From assembly GCF_032854445.1 (NCBI RefSeq), contig NC_088307.1, positions 24,565,953-24,629,952 of the forward strand: a DNA stretch of 64,000 nt, given 5' to 3'. The stretch is from Liolophura sinensis. Lineage: Eukaryota; Mollusca; Polyplacophora; Chitonida; Chitonidae. The position numbers and the translations under genes were made by a program. The notes below the pieces were generated by a model. That model saw only the letters and a list, made by a program, of their open reading frames with translations. It did not search any database and was not told where the DNA came from. Of the stretch, positions 62,111 through 64,000 are shown in pieces. Every line of letters starts with the position of its first letter. Within the stretch, counting starts at the first letter, position 1.

Positions 62111-62682
62111 GTCATTCTTTTCAGTTTATGGTCTAAACTGTTTACTGTACGTATAGCTATATACTTCAGCTTTGTATCAGGCTACTGACAATTGATTATT
62201 CGTCTCTTATGTCAGACTGTCCTCTGAGTATTTGTTTTTGAGGCCAACAATTAAGCATGTTCATTTACTAATTATTGGCTCTTTTGAAAAAATCACGGCA
62301 TGAAATGATGCTCTCAGACGCTGACGACAAATAACGAATCGAGTGTGATTTGCCTAATAATAAGACGAGGATAGTTATTGCAATGTTTGCGCAGGATAAA
62401 TGAAACATGGTACAGGAATTACAGCTATACTCTCCAGGTTGGCGAAACTCCAAATTTTCTGCTACATGTCATGAACACTGTTCTCAGACTGAACGAACAC
62501 ACGAATCTACATCCACATACTGATGGCTAAAAGAATGGCTAATTAGCAAATGGTAAATGATCTAAAATCCACCACCCCCACCCTACAAGCCCAAAAAAGA
62601 AAAAGTTATTGCATTTTGAGTGTCATAAAACAAATGTCATAAAATATTACTTTTGACGCTGAGAAGTACATTTTTCCATACA

Positions 62683-63722
62683 TCCTACTTTCGAAACAGC
62701 AGAACAGCCAAGATCAACAGAACAGCCAAGATCAACAGAACAGCCAAGATCAATGGAACAGCTAAGATCAACAGAACAGCTAAGATCAACAGAACAGCCA
62801 AGATCAACAGAACAGCTAAGATCAACAGAACAGCTAAGATCAACAGAACAGCCAAGATCAACAGAACAGCCAAGATCAACGGAACAGTTAAGATCAACAG
62901 AACAGCCAAGATCAACAGAACAGCTAAGATCAACAGAACAGCTAAGATCAACAGAACAGCCAAGATAAACAAAACAGCTAAGATCAACATAACAGCCAAG
63001 ATCAACGGAACAGCTAAGATCAACGGAACTGCTAAGATCAACGGAACAGCTAAGATCAACAGAACAGCTGAGATCAACAGAACAGCTAAGATTAACAAAA
63101 CAGCTAAGATCAACAGAACTCATATAATCAGAAAAAATGTGCAACTTGCATCCTACTTTCAAAACAACAGAATAGCTAAGATCAACAGAACAGTTAAGAT
63201 CAACGGAACAGCTAAGATCAACAGAACAGCTAAGATCAACAGAACAGCTAAGATCAACAGAACAGCCAAGATCAACAGAACAGCCAAGATCAAGAGAACA
63301 GCCAAGATCAACAAAACAGCTAAGATCAACAGAACAGCTAAGATCAACAGAACAGCTAAGATCAACAAAACAGCTAAGATCAACAGAACAGCTAAGATCA
63401 ACAAAACAGCTAAGATCAACTGAACAGCCAAGATCAAGAGAACAGCCAAGATCAATAGAATAGCTAAGATCAACAGAACAGCTAAGATCAACACAACAGC
63501 CAAGATCAACAGAACAGCTAAGATCAATGGAACAGCTAAGATCAACACAACAGCTAAGATCAACACAACAGCCAAGATCAACTAAACAGGTAAGATCAAC
63601 GGAACAGCTAAGATCAACAGAACCGCTAAGATCAACAGAACAGCTAAGATCAACAGAACAGCCAAGATTAACAGAACAGCCAAGATCAACAGAACTCATA
63701 TAATCAGAAAAAATGTGCAACT
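62683..63722 (+). repeat. 18-bp minisatellite (about 50-55 copies) in two higher-order blocks
   Basis: Unit AAGATCAACAGAACAGCT with C/T and A/G variants. Each block starts near CATCCTACTTTC and ends with ACTCATATAATCAGAAAAAA. The block boundary is near 63118-63170. The minus strand is open for 357 codons and the plus strand for 256, because the 18-bp unit has no stop in several frames. Confidence 0.95.
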
Positions 63723-64000
63723 TGAGTCAAGAGTGAAATTTGGATGATTTACGGTATGTTGACTGTTTCAGAGCTACTCAGACATGGAAGCCATTACACA
63801 TCTGTATGTTTACATATGCAAATGCCCATGTAGGCGATGAGATAAAAACAACAAAGTAGCTGTACAGCCCATAATTCCATCCGCAGACAAAAACAGCTTA
63901 CATAATACCCGCATCTCACAAGGATATAAATAGCTTAGCATTGCAACAGAATGTGACTGGAAAGGAAGTTCAACTTTTAAGGGTCATAAAACATAAATTA

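Larger units (their letters stand above)
57718..64000. other. Non-coding flank with degenerate repeats and a terminal minisatellite
   Basis: AT-rich DNA without a recognised gene. It holds one diverged interspersed repeat (59165-59365), locally duplicated AAATCTCAG-rich sequence (59490-59860), a 73-bp tandem duplication (59958-60100), a SINE fragment (61293-61378) and the 18-bp array (62683-63722). I see nothing specific in 57800-59100 or 60200-61250. Confidence 0.6.

Noticed and set aside
62647-63720. Long open frames (357, 256, 142 and 140 codons) as protein genes
   Set aside because: They arise from an 18-bp unit that lacks stops in several frames on both strands. There is no start context or flanking gene structure.

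Overview
The window looks like nuclear DNA from an invertebrate animal, most likely a lophotrochozoan and probably a mollusc. It is AT-rich, coding DNA is sparse and split by long GT-AG introns, and more than a dozen copies of a tRNA-derived SINE are scattered on both strands. The SINE has A and B boxes, a conserved 3' body and an (AAAT)n tail, a type I associate with bivalve and gastropod genomes. The species assignment is inference.

One protein-coding gene is clear, on the minus strand. It is a homologue of the vertebrate NSP family (BCAR3 / SH2D3C / SH2D3A), adaptors with an SH2 domain and a Cdc25/RasGEF-like domain. Three exons join with matching codon phases: exon 1 at 37245-37371 (start codon), exon 2 at 9760-9850, and a long exon 3 at 1636-3228 carrying the SH2 domain, the Pro/Ser/Tyr-rich linker and the first part of the RasGEF-like domain. 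The remaining C-terminal exons are not recognisable in 1-1635 and are presumably outside the window. A further 63-nt exon candidate at 57655-57717 also fits in phase. It would give an alternative N-terminus from a more distal promoter, as known for vertebrate SH2D3C.

Layout: 1-1635 is intron 3; 3229-9759 is intron 2, with a tandem array of about 80-100 bp units, a diverged 0.85-kb segmental duplication and three SINEs; 9851-37244 is the 27-kb intron 1, with five large minisatellites, a foldback element and many SINEs; 37372-57654 is 5' flank, or intron of the longer isoform, with SINEs, tandem arrays and candidate promoter elements; 57718-64000 holds diffuse repeats and a two-block 18-bp minisatellite.

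The most striking property is the amount of minisatellite DNA inside and upstream of one signalling gene. Several arrays have periods divisible by three (18, 21 and 108 bp), so they give long open frames on both strands that are very unlikely to be genes. I found no bacterial-type system, CRISPR array, phage or operon, and no convincing unknown multi-gene system. The items most worth checking are the alternative first exon, a SINE split by minisatellite DNA, the higher-order structure of the arrays, the foldback elements, and clusters of bZIP-type sites near the first exon.
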